64,000 nt of DNA. Source: Adiantum capillus-veneris (Eukaryota > Streptophyta > Polypodiopsida > Polypodiales > Pteridaceae). The stretch lies in NCBI GenBank assembly GCA_014529385.2, contig CM043951.1, positions 108,422,469 to 108,486,468 on the forward strand, written 5' to 3'. The position numbers and the translations under genes are program-made. Each line of letters begins with the position of its first letter. Position 1 is the first letter of the stretch. Of this stretch, positions 1 to 12,254 are shown in pieces. The notes under the pieces are model-generated. The model ran no database searches. It saw nothing but the letters and a program-made list of their open reading frames with translations, and was not told the origin of the DNA.

Positions 1-1196
1 GATTTTTTTTAATTTTAGTGATGACGAAAGAAATTTCAAATGAGCGGCGTCTATGTCACGAAAAAGACACTTGCATTGAATGAAGAGATGATCGTTTGGT
101 TCACTTTTCAGTGTGTCTAGTTGTCCTTTTGGATGTACTCAATAAGTGCGAGTGTATTTGAAGAAACCTTTCTAGAGAGAGAAACATAATTTCTTGTAAG
201 GCCCTCCAAATGACCTTCGAATTTTTTGATGGATGGTGTGGTCATGATTGCCCATGGTGAAGACGATGACCAAAGTTTAGCCATCTATTTTTCTGTAAAA
301 ACATCAACACTACAGACTTAGTGGACAAATCAATAGATCCATTGTGGGTGTTTCTACAAGCGGCACTCATATAGGCGGTACCCTCCTTGAGTTTTACAAG
401 CAAAAACAAGAAATAGGTAGGCCCAATGCCATATCTACCAGGTTCGTTCTTTGAGCTTTGTCTATTGTGAGCTTTATTGTTTTTCTAGCAGTTGACTCAA
501 GGTGCTTTGGGATCCATGGCTCCTCAAAGCATCACACGATAAGAATGAAAGAGGGTGAGAAATTATTGTTGCGATACGAGAAAGATAAGTCTTCATTAGT
601 CGTCCTAAATGAGATGAAATTGTTGTTCAACATGCAAAGTGTAAGTGATCCAAATCAGTGGAGGGTAGGCAATAGTAAAACGCTAGAGAGAGAGTGAAAA
701 GAGAGGGTGTGATAGCATGCACAAGTGAGGACAGAGGAAATGCCAGCACTTGGAGAGGGCTGGGGTAGGAAATGGACAAAAACACACAAGCTAATTGGGG
801 AAGAGGGCGATAAAGAAGTGTTGGCACTACAAAGCCCACCTTGCATATAACGCCTCATACAAAACGCTTGTGATTGGATCACCCGCAATGTGATTGCATA
901 GATGTTGTTTGAAGAGGGACGCTAGCATGCTTATATAGGTAGCCACCTACTTGCTTGACCCTTGCTACAAAAACCCACCACCGGTCTAAAAGTGGCAATA
1001 AATAGGTACTGGTCCTAAAATACCAAGTATGCACTTATTGAGCTAAACTAGCACCACATTGGGTGACTAGCGGACATATTCACCAGACACAAGACCGAGG
1101 AAAACCACAAACTAAGGTCCCTCACTCACTCCCTAACCTCCTCGGAGAGTGTGGAGATGAGATGTGACAGCTTGTCACATCAATAGACTGCTAACA
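1..1196 (-). repeat. Candidate LTR fragment of an unidentified minus-strand element
   Basis: Read on the minus strand, the purine-rich stretch at about 1197-1215 (ending GAGAGGGTT) is followed directly by TGTTAGCAGTC. That is the usual layout of a polypurine tract and the start of a 3' LTR. The LTR would run leftward from 1196 and leave the window. A short inverted repeat, GATGTGACA with its complement around a 3-bp loop, lies at 1161-1181. No second LTR copy is visible here, so the call rests only on the edge signature. The open frames in this stretch look random. Confidence 0.35.
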
Positions 1197-1298
1197 AACC
1201 CTCTCAGCTCCCGGGGTCGGCAGAAGACCCATTGAGTTGGAGTGAGCAGCAAGAAGCGTCTGAGGTAAATGCTTCATCAAAAGATCTGTTGCATTCTG

Positions 1299-1870
1299 TT
1301 AGACACTCGCAGGCACATCAAGACCATATGTGTCATTTTCCAACGTATACACGTGCTTTCCATGTTCAAAGATCAACTCAACACAAGACAGGGGTATGGG
1401 TAAAGACTCCTCTAAATCTTCCAGTAGAAAAGCAGTCATAGAATCCGTTTCACATAGCAACCATCCCGCAACCCATGCTACCACATTGTGGGTGGAGAGT
1501 AGAAGTTCACCACTGGGAATTGGTGCTTGCTCTTCCGGAAGTGAGATCCTCAAAGCATAATTGGCTCGTAAAAGTTCACTAGCAAACACATTCTTCTGAG
1601 ATTACAGAAACCATGTGCAAGGTCGAGGCTCATCCCATGAAGGGAATGTTTCTGTGACTCCAGAATCCCACAATGTGTTGAACAAATATCTTGAAATCCT
1701 CATAGTATGTGGTTCCTATTTCTCATCATAAAGAGGATCATCTGCAAACAAACCAAGATCGAGGAGATCATCGTCTCATAAAGAAGTATCAACATTAACA
1801 ACATCCTCCTCTCCTCTCAAGAACTTTAACAACAATCGCATCATGTGAAGGGGGAGCCTCATGAACGAGT
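1299..1870 (-). pseudogene. Decayed coding-like segment, family not recognised
   Basis: The minus strand keeps one largely open frame here. Its clearest part is the 96-codon stretch at 1299-1589, which contains VPASV near its end and an acidic EDLEESLPIP segment. The region to its right continues with acidic, protein-like composition. It lies just upstream of the candidate polypurine tract and LTR edge at 1196, so it may be the last coding part of an old LTR element that element A later split. I do not recognise the family. A decayed host exon is the alternative. Confidence 0.3.
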
Positions 1871-1934
1871 GAAAATATATGAGGATGAGGGTGTGATGTT
1901 GGTGTCATAATGCTCTAAGAGTCGCAATCGTATC

Positions 1935-3470
1935 TATAATGGAAATGGACTATGAACTTTGAGAGTAGCGGAATTAGGAAATAAGGTGAAGCACTTTTGA
2001 GAGATTACTTTGTGAGAATAGTGGGTGAACTTAATCCAAGGTAGCAACATAAACATGGTACTTAGTTAACTTGGCATGAACAATACTTTTGCAAGAGAAA
2101 GAGAGAGTTTAGAGAAAATGACAATAGTTGAGGACCGGATTCATATGGAGCTGGTCCCCCCTCGATTAGGCATTTGTATTATAGTTTCTCCCATCAAGAG
2201 AGAGTTGGTACAATACAATCTTTGTGTTCCTTGTAACCTAGGTGATGCAATGAAAATGGAAAGCTTCATGCATCACAAGCATAACATAAAATTGAAGAAA
2301 GCATTAACTATCCCAAGCCTCAGTCCCAAGGCCTCAAACACCTTGGAAGGTGGAGAGAGCTAGCGGGGAATGAGGATAGGGAAGGAAGAAGAAACATTCC
2401 ATAGGAGAAAGAAATAGTTCCTCACTTATCATTACTCTTCTTGCTAGCATACATAATAGCATAGTAATGAAGATGGAGAAGATGGCAAGCTTAAGCATTG
2501 AAGCATGACTCTTGGTTGGATTTGCATTCCATAGCCAAGAGTATTGGTGTAGGCTTTCACTCTCACAAGCTTGGAGAAGGAGGTGGTGTTCCTCCACTTT
2601 CCCCAAGTGAGAATAGCCTTGCAAATGGGTGTGTGTGTGGAGTATATCCCCCTAGCACCCCCCTTCCTTGCTTTGGGCAAAATTTCTACATGCTCCAAGC
2701 TCATTGGACCCCTCTCCTCCTAGACAATCACATGCAGCCTGCAGTCAAGCACATGGGTAGTCTTTTGACAAGTGTCCTCCTTACCACTTAGAGAGAGAGA
2801 GAGAGCTTGAAAATATCTAGATATTTGTTAGATGGAAGTAGAATCTCATTGGACCCCTCTTTAGCCCAACCAATGGCATTCAAGCACACTGTGTGGTTAA
2901 GCTTAGTGAGAGTCTGAGATGTGTCTCATGTGCTCTTTTAGAATTACCCTAACTTTGATATTTTTATGCATAGGAAGTTTCTCAAGCAACTTCCTCATTT
3001 AGTGTCTAGGTTCTCTTTTTGACTCAAGCATCTTACCCCCCATACATAGGAAGCTTCTCAAGAAACTTACTCATTAAATGTCACAAGTACTTCAAGTACC
3101 TTAGTCATCAAGCATGACAAGCACCTTAGGTGGAGCTCCCACCTCAAGCACAGCCCTAGCTTGCTTAAGTTTAGGTCGGGTTCCCACCTCAAGCACAGCC
3201 CTATCAGCCCTAGCTTGCTTAAGGTCAAAGGAATTTTAACACTAACCATTGGAGGTATTTAATGAAGCTAACCCTAAGTTGTTTTAAGCTTCATTAGTTA
3301 ACCTTGCTCTTTGACAGACCATCTCTCATTTGAGCCCCTTTACCATTGGCCCCATGTTGAGATAGATCCGTAAGTACAAACCCTTGTTCCCATTTATTAT
3401 CCCATATTAAATGATCAGTTTAATATGAGAAAATCATTTGGGTTGGTTAGATATTAGATATTTAATGACA
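1935..3470 (-). repeat. Element A 3' LTR
   Basis: This 1536-bp copy matches 8895-10535 along its length. It starts TATAATGG, where the other copy has TGTAATGG, and ends TTAATGACA. On the minus strand the LTR therefore begins TGTCATTAA. The sequence right of 3470 is pyrimidine-rich on the plus strand, as expected for a polypurine tract on the minus strand. It holds about two copies of a 43-46 bp minisatellite (3131-3232), against six in the other LTR. Confidence 0.88.
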
Positions 3471-3815
3471 TTACCTCATAGTCTTCCTCGACTATGAGGT
3501 AAAAGAGATAAAGTCATAGTCATTAGTCAATTTGTCTTAGCGGGTAGAGGATCCATTTTTACCCTACGACATCATTTCAAGATGGATGACTAATCCATTT
3601 GGTGCTTGGGAGACATAGCTGCCGCAAGCATGTCTACTCTTTAGTCCATTTCATCCTCCCAAGTAAAGTGACAAATTCTACATGGTGTTTGAGAGACGTC
3701 GTCATCCCAAACATGATTCTTAGTATGCATACTACTTAAATTTGTGCACAATAAAGAGATAATTAGTCTTATAAGACATCAACATTGATCATTTAAAAGA
3801 AACATGTACATTTGG

Positions 3816-5000
3816 TTACTCTAATGTAGCATTGTAAGCGTTGACAAGGTTCATACTATCCTTAAGCTGGATTCCTTGCATCCATCTAGCATCTTCAAAA
3901 GGACAATTTTTGAACTTAATAAGATACCATCGGATAATCTTACCATGTTGTAATACCTTGTCTTCATGCCGAAGAATAGCTTCGGGTTGTAGTACCTCTT
4001 CTTGATCTTCAATTTTGGGAGGGTCTTCAATAATTGGTTCATTTGGAGGCTCTCCTTTGTAGGGCTTGAGTAGGCTCACATGAAAAAATGGTGCATGAGC
4101 CAATGGTTGGGCAACTTTAATTAATAAGCCATCTCATTGATTAGCTTAAGAATTTAAAAAGGACCATAATATCTTTTTGCTAGTTTAGCATAATACTTTT
4201 GATGACCCATTGGTTTTCCTTAATCGAGCCTTAGGAAACTTAAGTAAGACCCAATCATTTTCCTTAAAGGCTAAGGCTATTTTGTGCTTATTAGCAGCAA
4301 CCCTTTTTGCCTTTCCTATGAGATGGATATAACCCCTTTGATCTTTGGAAAATATTCTTGCAAGTCTCGGCTATATTCATCAGCGGCGGGGAGATCTTCC
4401 CATGTACTTTAAGTAGCAAGGGACTTTTGGATCTTCCTTCTTTAACCTCAAAAGGTACTTTCCCCATATGTACAATATCATTGTACACATACTCTATAAG
4501 AGGTAGGTACTTCTATCATTGAGAACATTGATCTACTTCCATGACATAGGCTTTTAGTAAATCAAGAATCGTTAGATCACTTATTTCACTTTGGTCATCC
4601 GTTTGTGGATGATAGTCCGAAAGAGAAATTTAATCTACTTCCTAGATTCTCAAAGAGACCCTTCTAGAAATTACTGGTCATTCTAGGATCTTTGTTCGAC
4701 ACTATGGGTGTTGGAAATCCATTATGCTTGAAAATTTCAGATCTGAAGAGGGTTGCCATTTGATGTGCCTCAATAGTCTTTTTGACAGGCATAGAGTGTG
4801 TTTTCTTGTTATGCCTAAATAGACTAAAACAATCCAAGTTGCTTCCCTCGATCAAATTTCAACTTTTGGTATATCACACGTTTTGAAACATACTCTTGTA
4901 TGTTTACTTTTCATGGTAGACCAACAAAAATACATTTCTACTCCTTGAAGAGTAGATTATGGATTTCCTCTTTGCCCCACATAAGGAGATGTATGGGATT
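3816..5000 (-). pseudogene. Element A integrase region with C-terminal chromodomain (fossil)
   Basis: The leftmost coding part at 3816-4103 contains HVSLLKPYKG followed by a chromodomain-like stretch with VLQHGKIIRWYLIKF and an aromatic DARWM end. That is how chromoviral integrases finish. Farther right, 4664-4855 keeps a recognisable integrase core segment (HNGFPTPIV, then NKDPRMTSNF). Chromodomains of this kind are thought to guide insertion toward particular chromatin. The region is fossil and does not read as one frame. Confidence 0.75.
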
Positions 5001-5279
5001 CATACATGACGCTCTTATTGTATGGGTGATTAACACATAGCCTATTGCCATTTGGAAGATAACCATCCTTTAAGGTGAATGGTTCTTGTTACTTCCCTAT
5101 TGCAAAGGATGTAGTTATGTACTTAAAGTCTCGATCAGTAGCAGAATCATCTATCATAAAAGATAGATCATTGTGAGTTGCCATAGACACCACATCGTTG
5201 TGAAAGTGCATTGACCACTTGATTGTGCTTGCCAACAATGTGAGCAATATGAAATTTAAATTGCAAAAGAAATTTTTCC

Positions 5280-6290
5280 TACCTCATTTGTTTGTCGGGG
5301 AGCTTGGTTTGCGTCATGAAGTTCTTGAGGCTTTGTGATCCATTCGTAGGATGAATGGAGTCCCCAAAAGATAGTGTTTCCACGTGTTTAGGGCATATAG
5401 AATAGCTAGTAGCTTTTTTTTGTATCTGCCCAATACTCACTTATTGAAGTTGAGTCTTTGACTCTCATATGCTATGGCATGCCCTTCTTGAAGCAAAATA
5501 GCTCCAAGGCAATCACCACAAGCATCAGATTGGACCTCAAATGGCTTTGAGAGATCTAGTAGTGTGAACACACGTTGAGAGATAAGCTTCTCAAAAGATT
5601 CTTGCACTTTTGCAGTCCATGAATACTTAACGTTATTTTTTTGTTAAGTCATGTAATTGGCCTCCTATTAGAGAGAATTTTTTCTATGAAGCATCTATAG
5701 TATGCACACATACCTATGAAGCTTCGTACCTCCTATAGATTCCTTGGATTAGGTCATCCTTTTATTATCTCTAATTTTGTTGCATCCATATGGGTGCCAT
5801 CTTTAGAGATAATGTGACCTAAATATTAAATCTCTTGTAGGAAAAATTCTCTTTTCTTTTTATTAATGAAAAGCTTATTCTCTCTCACAATCTTGAAAGA
5901 TTACCTGGAGGTGTCGCTTGTACTCTTCAAGAGAATTTGAATGGCCTGAAGATTTTTTGTCCATCATGAGTTTGAATGCATCTGGAGCATTTATCAGGCC
6001 AAAACTTGTAAATTATCAAATAGATCTTCTACCCGCGACACGGGAAATCTATTCTTTTGATAGTGATCTTATTTAGTGCCCTATAGTCGACACACATGTG
6101 ATATGTGTCGTTTTTCTTTTGCACTAAAGAAATGGTGAACACAATGGAGAGAAGCTAGACCTCACCATCCCTTTTTTTTCACCACTTCATGCACTTGCCT
6201 CATGATCTCCTCTTGTTGAGCTTGTGAAACTCGATAAGGAGGCTTGTTATGCAGCGAGCTTCTTGGTAGGAGCTCAATTGCATAGTCATC
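5280..6290 (-). pseudogene. Element A reverse transcriptase / RNase H region (fossil)
   Basis: The minus strand here gives reverse-transcriptase-like blocks. The clearest is near 6060-6130, where an RT-type sequence resembling the CVDYRALNK block can be read. It sits between the integrase on its left and the retropepsin on its right, which is the normal gypsy order. Open frames are short, so the boundaries are approximate. Confidence 0.6.
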
Positions 6291-6481
6291 ATCCCTCATT
6301 TTAGAGATAGCTCACTAGGGATGTCATCAATGAAAACATCTTGGAATCCATTTAGGAAATTAGACAACTCTAATTCCTCTTAGTTCCCTTTATTGTAGGG
6401 ATATGGTGTTTCCCAACTCATAAACATCTATGTGCATGCTCTTTTCCTTGTAGTTGAAGTAGATTCTCCTTTCAAGGAGCT

Positions 6482-6832
6482 TCATGCTAGAAGCCATGCG
6501 GTTAAATCATGGTGCCCCAACGATAACATTCTTATGTTTGAAAGGGAGATGAAGAAATCCTCTTTGTCCAAATAGCTTTGGACATGAAGCCTTAATTTTC
6601 CAATGAAACAAGTAACTGAGACGTCTTGTCTCTTGGTAGCTCCATTGGCTTTCAATGCATCTCCCTTCTTGTGGGCTTGTATGCCTAGCTTAGTGGTCAC
6701 CTCCGTGGATATGAAGTTGTGAGTTGAACTAGGGTCAAACAAAATAAAGGCATCATGCTCTTGCATCTTTCCCCAAGCATAGGAAAGAAGAAATCCTTGG
6801 CAATGAGCATCCTCTTTTGGAGCTTCAAACAT
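6482..6832 (-). pseudogene. Element A retropepsin region (fossil)
   Basis: This open stretch of 116 codons contains AFILFDPSSTHNFIS, the plant gypsy form of the aspartic protease active-site block, followed by a hydrophobic HDLTAWLLA region. It belongs to the retropepsin family that processes the Gag-Pol polyprotein. It lies directly downstream of the zinc-knuckle part of gag. Confidence 0.75.
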
Positions 6833-6859
6833 AGAGACTCTAGAAGTCTCATTGCGGGC

Positions 6860-8480
6860 TATTCTCTTGGGGCAAGGATGATAACCATGGCCTTGCTCCC
6901 AACACTTAAAACATTTTTGGTCCTTACTAAAAGCTTCTAGCTCTTTAGGAGAGAGTTTATATTTACCATTGTAAATTCCCTTCTCCTTGGACCAATTGTT
7001 GTTGTTGTTGGAATAGCTTTGGTAAGAATTTTGGGCATTGGTTTTTCCTTGGCATCATTTTTGTCTTTATTTTCCATGGGCTTGACATTCCGTCTAGCCC
7101 CTTGTTGTAAATTGATGCACGAAGAAACCATGGTGTGGTGGATTACTTTGGTGATAGAACCAGGCCATTGAGAGTTGACATACTCCGCCATCTCTTTGGG
7201 TAATCCCGCATAGAATTGTTGCTTTTGATCGACAAAGTCTATCTTTTGAAAGATAGTACAGCCTAGAGATGTAAATCCCAAAACTTGTCCACATATTTGT
7301 GGATAGACTCATGAGAGAGAATCTTTAAACTTCACCATTTAGTAAGCACTTTTTCGTTTGCATCACTTGCAAGGAATTGCTTCATGATGGAAACTCGTAG
7401 AGTTTTCCATGTCTTTGGGGCTTCGCCATTGCCATGAAGACTAGCCCATCATTGACGAGCCAATTTTTGGAAGTGCATAGCTACATGGTGTAGCTTGGAG
7501 GACTCCGTGAAGCCCTCGTCTCCAAAGGCCCATCAAATTGTTGGATGAAGGCCAATACTTTATCGGTAGCACTAAAGGTGCCATCATAGGTGAGAAAAGA
7601 GACACTCTTTCCTCCCTCTTTCAACTTCTTTAGCTTTTGTGACCTTCTTCATGCAGGGTAAGATTTGTGATGTCCTCCCCTCTTGTATTCTCTAAGAGAA
7701 TAGCCATAGCTATTAGTGGTAGAGGAGGAAGGTGAAGAAGAAGGAGAAGAGGGTGACCTCTTTCTTGCCCTTTTCTTCCTTTGTTTCCTCTCTTCCCTTT
7801 TGAAGTGACGAGGAGAAGGACTATGGGTTAACCGTTTCCTCTTGGGAGGAGTTGGCAATCATCTAGACCACCATATTCATGGAGCCACATCTTTTGAGGA
7901 ACTTAGGAAGTCATTACTTTCTCGTTCTTTGGATTCCTCCTCTCGTATGAGAGAGAATCTTCTTTTGGGGGTCTCACCAAGAGGCCTCCTAAGCTCTCTC
8001 TCCTCTTTGAGAAGAAGAAGAAGGAGAAGAGGGTGACCTCTTTCTTGCCCTTTTCTTCCTTTGTTTCCTCTCTTCCCTTTTGAAGTGACGAGGAGAAGGA
8101 CTATGGGTTAACCGTTTCCTCTTGGGAGGAGTTGGCGATCGTCTAGACCACCATATTCATGGAGCCACATCTTTTGAGGAACTTAGGAATTCATTACTTT
8201 CTCGTTCTTTGGATTCCTCCTCTCGTATGGGAGAGAATCTTCTTTTGGGGGTCTCACCAAGAGGCCTCCTAAGCTCTCTCTCTCCTCTTTGAGAGGAAAG
8301 GAAATCCCATAAGCACGAAGTTGTTGAGTAACTTTGGCTTGCAAAGAAGGGTTGCCCATAGCTTGTTGCAACCTAGTAACAAGATAATTAACAAACATGG
8401 GGGCATCATCATTAACACCTTCATGTGCAAAATCAAAGTTATCAATGTTCATTCTACTCTCTTGGTTATTGTCAATCATG
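6860..8480 (-). pseudogene. Element A gag region with zinc knuckle (fossil)
   Basis: A CCHC zinc knuckle (CFKCWEQGHGYHPC) can be read at about 6866-6910 on the minus strand. Retrotransposon-gag-like sequence extends to the right as far as about 8480. The N-terminal stretch at 8183-8479 is acidic and hydrophilic. The middle contains a 280-bp tandem duplication (7736-8295) and a highly basic KRKR/RKKRARKR-rich segment at 7649-7858. Gag would form the particle shell in the cytoplasm. Confidence 0.65.
7736..8295. repeat. 280-bp tandem duplication inside element A
   Basis: The sequence from about 7736 to 8015 is repeated almost exactly at 8016-8295. For example, GGGTGACCTCTTTCTTGCCC occurs at 7751 and again at 8031, giving a period of 280 bp. 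Only a few differences separate the copies, far fewer than between the LTRs, so the duplication is much younger than the insertion of A. Confidence 0.9.
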
Positions 8481-8881
8481 TTTATTAAACTTAGGTGTTT
8501 ACTTAGTGTATGATTTGGAAATTCAAAACCTTAGTTGCTACTCCTCTTAGCCTTTGAAAATAGGCACTTAAGTATCTACACCCACGGCTCGAATTGGTTA
8601 GTTATAAAGAGTAGTGAAGTGAGTCTAACATAGCGAAGTTGCCAAGAGATAGCTCCTTTCGGACTTCTTATGGCTCAATAATGGTAAAGCCGTAGGCAAG
8701 TCTAAAAAGAATCCATTATTAAGACCAAAGCTCCCGAGGTGTGCACCATATCCCACATAGTGGGCTCAACAAAACAGAAAAATAGATCCCAGTCCCACTT
8801 ACCCTATTATAATTAACAAAATCAAACATTAATAGGCTACTTAAGGACCTCTCTTCTTAAGCAAGGAAAGAGAAACCAAAT

Positions 8882-8893
8882 GCTCTGATACCA
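8882..8893 (-). other. Element A primer-binding site, tRNA-iMet type
   Basis: The plus strand reads GCTCTGATACCA, so the element strand reads TGGTATCAGAGC. This is the standard plant primer site complementary to the 3' end of initiator tRNA-Met. It lies one base from the LTR edge at 8895 and fixes the right repeat as the 5' LTR. Confidence 0.9.
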
Positions 8894-8894
8894 A

Positions 8895-10535
8895 TGTAAT
8901 GGAAATGGCCTATGAACTTTGAGAGTAGCGGAATTAGGAAATTAGGTGAAGCACTTTTGAGAGATTATTTTGTGAGCATAGCGGGTGAACTTAATCGATG
9001 GTAGCAACATAAACATGGTACTTAGCTAGCTTGGCATGACAATACTTTTTCAAGAGACAGAGAGAGTTTAGAGAACATGACAATAGTTGAGGACCGGATT
9101 CATATGGAGCCGGTCCCCCCCCAATAGGCATTTGTATATAGTTTCTCCCATCAAGAGAGAGTTTGTACAATACAATATTTGTGTTCCTTGTAACTTAGGT
9201 GATGCAATGAAGATGGAAAGCTTCATGCATCACAATCATAACATAAACTTGAAGAAAGCATTAACTATCCCAAGCCTCAGCCCCAAGGCCTCAAACACCT
9301 TCGAAGGTGGAGAGCGCTAGCGGGGAATGAGGATAGGGAAGAGGAAGAAGAAAAATTCCATAGGAGAAATAAATAGTTCCTCACTTATCATTACTCTTCT
9401 TTCTAGCATACATAATAGCATAGTAATGAAGACGGAGAAGATGGCAATCTTAAGCATTAAAGCATGAATCTTAGTTGAATATGCGTTCCGTAGCCAAAAT
9501 TATTGGTGTAGGCTTTCACCCTCACAAGCTTGGAGAAGGAGGTGGTGTTCCTCCACTTTCCCCAAGTGAGAATAGCCTTGCAAATGAGTGTGCGTATGGA
9601 GTATATCCCCCTAGCACCCCCCTTCCTTGCTTTGGGTGAAATTTCTACATGCTACAAGCTCATTGGACCCCTCTCCCCCTAGCCAATCACATGCATGTTG
9701 CAGTCAAGCACATGGATAGTCTTTTGACAAGTGTCCTCCTTACCCCTTAGAGAGAGAGATAGAGCTTGAAAATATCTAGATATTTGTTAGATGGAAGTAG
9801 AATCTCATTGGACCCCTCTTTAGCCCAACCAATAACATTCAAGCACACCATGTGGTTAAGCTTAGTGAGAGTCTGAAATGTGTCCGATGTGCTCTTTTAG
9901 AATTCCCCTAACTTTGAGATTTTTATGCATAGGACGCTTCTCAAGACGCTTCCTCATTAAGTGTGTAGGTTCTCATTTTGACTCAAGTACCTTAGTCATC
10001 AAGCATGACAAGCACCTTAGGTGGAGTTCCCAACTCACGCACAGCCCTAGCTTGCTTAAGTTTAAGTTGGGTTCCCATCTCAAGCACAACCCTAGCTTGC
10101 TTAAGTTTAGGTCGGGTTCCCACCTCAAGAACAGCCCTAGATTGCTTAAGTTAAGGCCAGGTTCCCATCTCAAGCACAGCCCTAGGTTGCTTAAGGTTCC
10201 CATCTCAAGCACAACCCTAGCTTTGCTTAAGTTTAGGTTGGGTTCCCACCTCAAGCTCAGTCCTAGCTTGCTTAAGGTCAAAGGGCTTTTAACACTAACC
10301 ATTGGAGGTCTTTAATGAAGCTAACCCTAAGGTCTTTTAAGCTTCATTAGTTAACCTTGCTCTTTGACAGACCATCTCTCATTTGAGCCCCTTTACCATT
10401 GGCCCCGTGTTGAGATAGATCCGTAAGCACATGTCTATATTCTAACCCTTGTTCCCCTTTATTATCCCATATTAAATGATCAGTTTAATATGAGAAAATC
10501 ATTTGGGTTGGTTAGATATTAGATAATTAATGACA
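8895..10535 (-). repeat. Element A 5' LTR
   Basis: This 1641-bp copy starts TGTAATGG and ends TTAATGACA on the plus strand. It is about 105 bp longer than the left LTR, mainly because the internal minisatellite at 10024-10278 has six units instead of two. By comparison with the other copy its differences are spread evenly, as expected from age. Confidence 0.88.
10024..10278. repeat. 43-46 bp minisatellite within the element A 5' LTR
   Basis: Six diverged units are built on the theme GGTTCCCACCTCAAGCAC, then AGCCCTAGCTTGCTTAAG. One unit is shortened to about 35 bp. Both strands stay open across the array, giving repeat-like frames of 145 and 109 codons. They have no coding support and are an effect of the unit sequence. 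Confidence 0.85.
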
Positions 10536-11136
10536 CAATGTAACGGGTACGTGAGAACGCATAATGCTTTTGTTGCTTGATGAATCAAGAGGAAAATGAG
10601 TGGCCAAGCTTGCCTTTTACATGTGTAAGCAATTTACCCGACTCACTTCCTTAATTCATCTTGATTTAAATAAAGTGTGAAACCTTTTAAAAGTCCAACC
10701 TTGCTAGGCTTTCTGCGGCTGCTAATGTGGGTATACAAAGTCCAAAAGGTGGTGCACGTGTTCCATCAACGCAGTTGACTCCATAAATTATTCCGGTATC
10801 TTGAACAAATGGGCCACAAACTAATCTCAATGTACGTGCCCCTACAAGAGTGCCCAAGGACTTACCAAAGGTATGGTAGGGCTACAAGAACCAATTGGCA
10901 TGAATCGGGCCACCTTTGCAATGACAGGGTTCATTTCAGTGTCCCACCCCACACACCCAACTAATCAATCCATCCATCCAATAGTATGTGTGTACGATTT
11001 AGGAAAAATCACAAAGATGGGAATCCATAAAGGGTCCTTCAAAAACACAGAGGAAAAAGGTCCACGCATGTGGTAGTGATGGAGGGCAGGTGGCGCGTGA
11101 AGCGAGGAGGTTGGGGCAACTCACAAATAGTAGCAT

Positions 11137-11269
<133 letters not shown>

Positions 11270-11373
11270 TTGTCTCTAAAAAGATGAGAAGCCAGTGGAA
11301 AACCGAATTATCTCTCTTTGTCTCTCTTATGCGCGCTCGATAGCACGATCTCTCTCTGTCTGTTGTGCAAACA

Positions 11374-11375
11374 GA

Positions 11376-11464
<89 letters not shown>
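11374..11464. repeat. (CT)n microsatellite with one TA interruption
   Basis: About 90 bp of CT repeat, followed by CACT and CA repeats up to about 11498. Confidence 0.97.
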
Positions 11465-11469
<5 letters not shown>

Positions 11470-11828
11470 ACTCACTCACTCACTCACTCACACACACACC
11501 TACTCTGTCATGAGAGAAATGTACGTAGGGAAGCAACGTTGGGTCCTGCAGCACCAGCACAAGGTCGATAGATGAGGTGGGGACTGTGCGTGTCTGTCAC
11601 ACGTGTCAATGCAAGGAACTTGCTGATACACTGTGTGCAAGCCACAGATGGCTCCAAGCATGAAACTAACCTAAACTAGTAAGCTCAAAGAGGACGATCC
11701 TGTGTCACTCACCGCTCTGTGCTTGCTGTCGTGGAGGATTCCTCGCCGCAAAGAAGAGAGAGATGTCGCTACGCCGTGCTCAACCGCCTCGCCACCGCCG
11801 TGCGCCGCAATGCTCGATCAAACACATA

Positions 11829-11940
<112 letters not shown>

Positions 11941-12254
11941 CACAAGGGAGACGGAGAAGGAGATGGAGCAAGAGCACTCTTCTTGCCTTGCACAAATGAG
12001 AGAATGATGTATTTTAGGTTTAGATTGATTTTTATATGGGCTTGCCCGTTCACATTTGGGCGCCCACACTTAGCCAATCTTACCCAAACATTATTCGTTC
12101 TAGTTTTAGAGTGCGCCTCTCATCGGCGATCACTCTTATCCATTCCTACCTGACCAACAAACCTGGCCAATAGCATAATACATACTAGCGGGTCCGACAA
12201 GCCCGGCCTGTGGCTACATAAAAGGTGGTCACTCGGTGGCGCCGGTGGTTAACA

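Larger units (their letters stand above)
1935..10535 (-). mobile_element. Element A: Ty3/gypsy (chromovirus-like) LTR retrotransposon, broken
   Basis: This 8.6-kb fossil is bounded by two long direct repeats (1935-3470 and 8895-10535). A tRNA-iMet primer-site complement abuts the right repeat, so the element reads on the minus strand. From right to left it has gag with a zinc knuckle, retropepsin, reverse transcriptase, integrase and a C-terminal chromodomain. This is the order of chromoviruses, and the long LTRs suggest a Tekay/Del-like lineage (inference). Aligned LTR ends differ at roughly 6-7 percent of sites by eye, so it is moderately old. It carries many breaks, well over ten. No convincing target-site duplication was found (GTATC on the left, CAATG on the right). 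Confidence 0.9.

Noticed and set aside
9878-10315. 145-codon plus-strand and 109-codon minus-strand repetitive frames
   Set aside because: Both come from the 43-46 bp minisatellite in the element A LTR. The other LTR has only two units and shorter frames.
1930-10540. Target-site duplication for element A
   Set aside because: GTATC on the left and CAATG on the right do not match. The right 5-mer overlaps the probable edge of element C's LTR, so no duplication is claimed.
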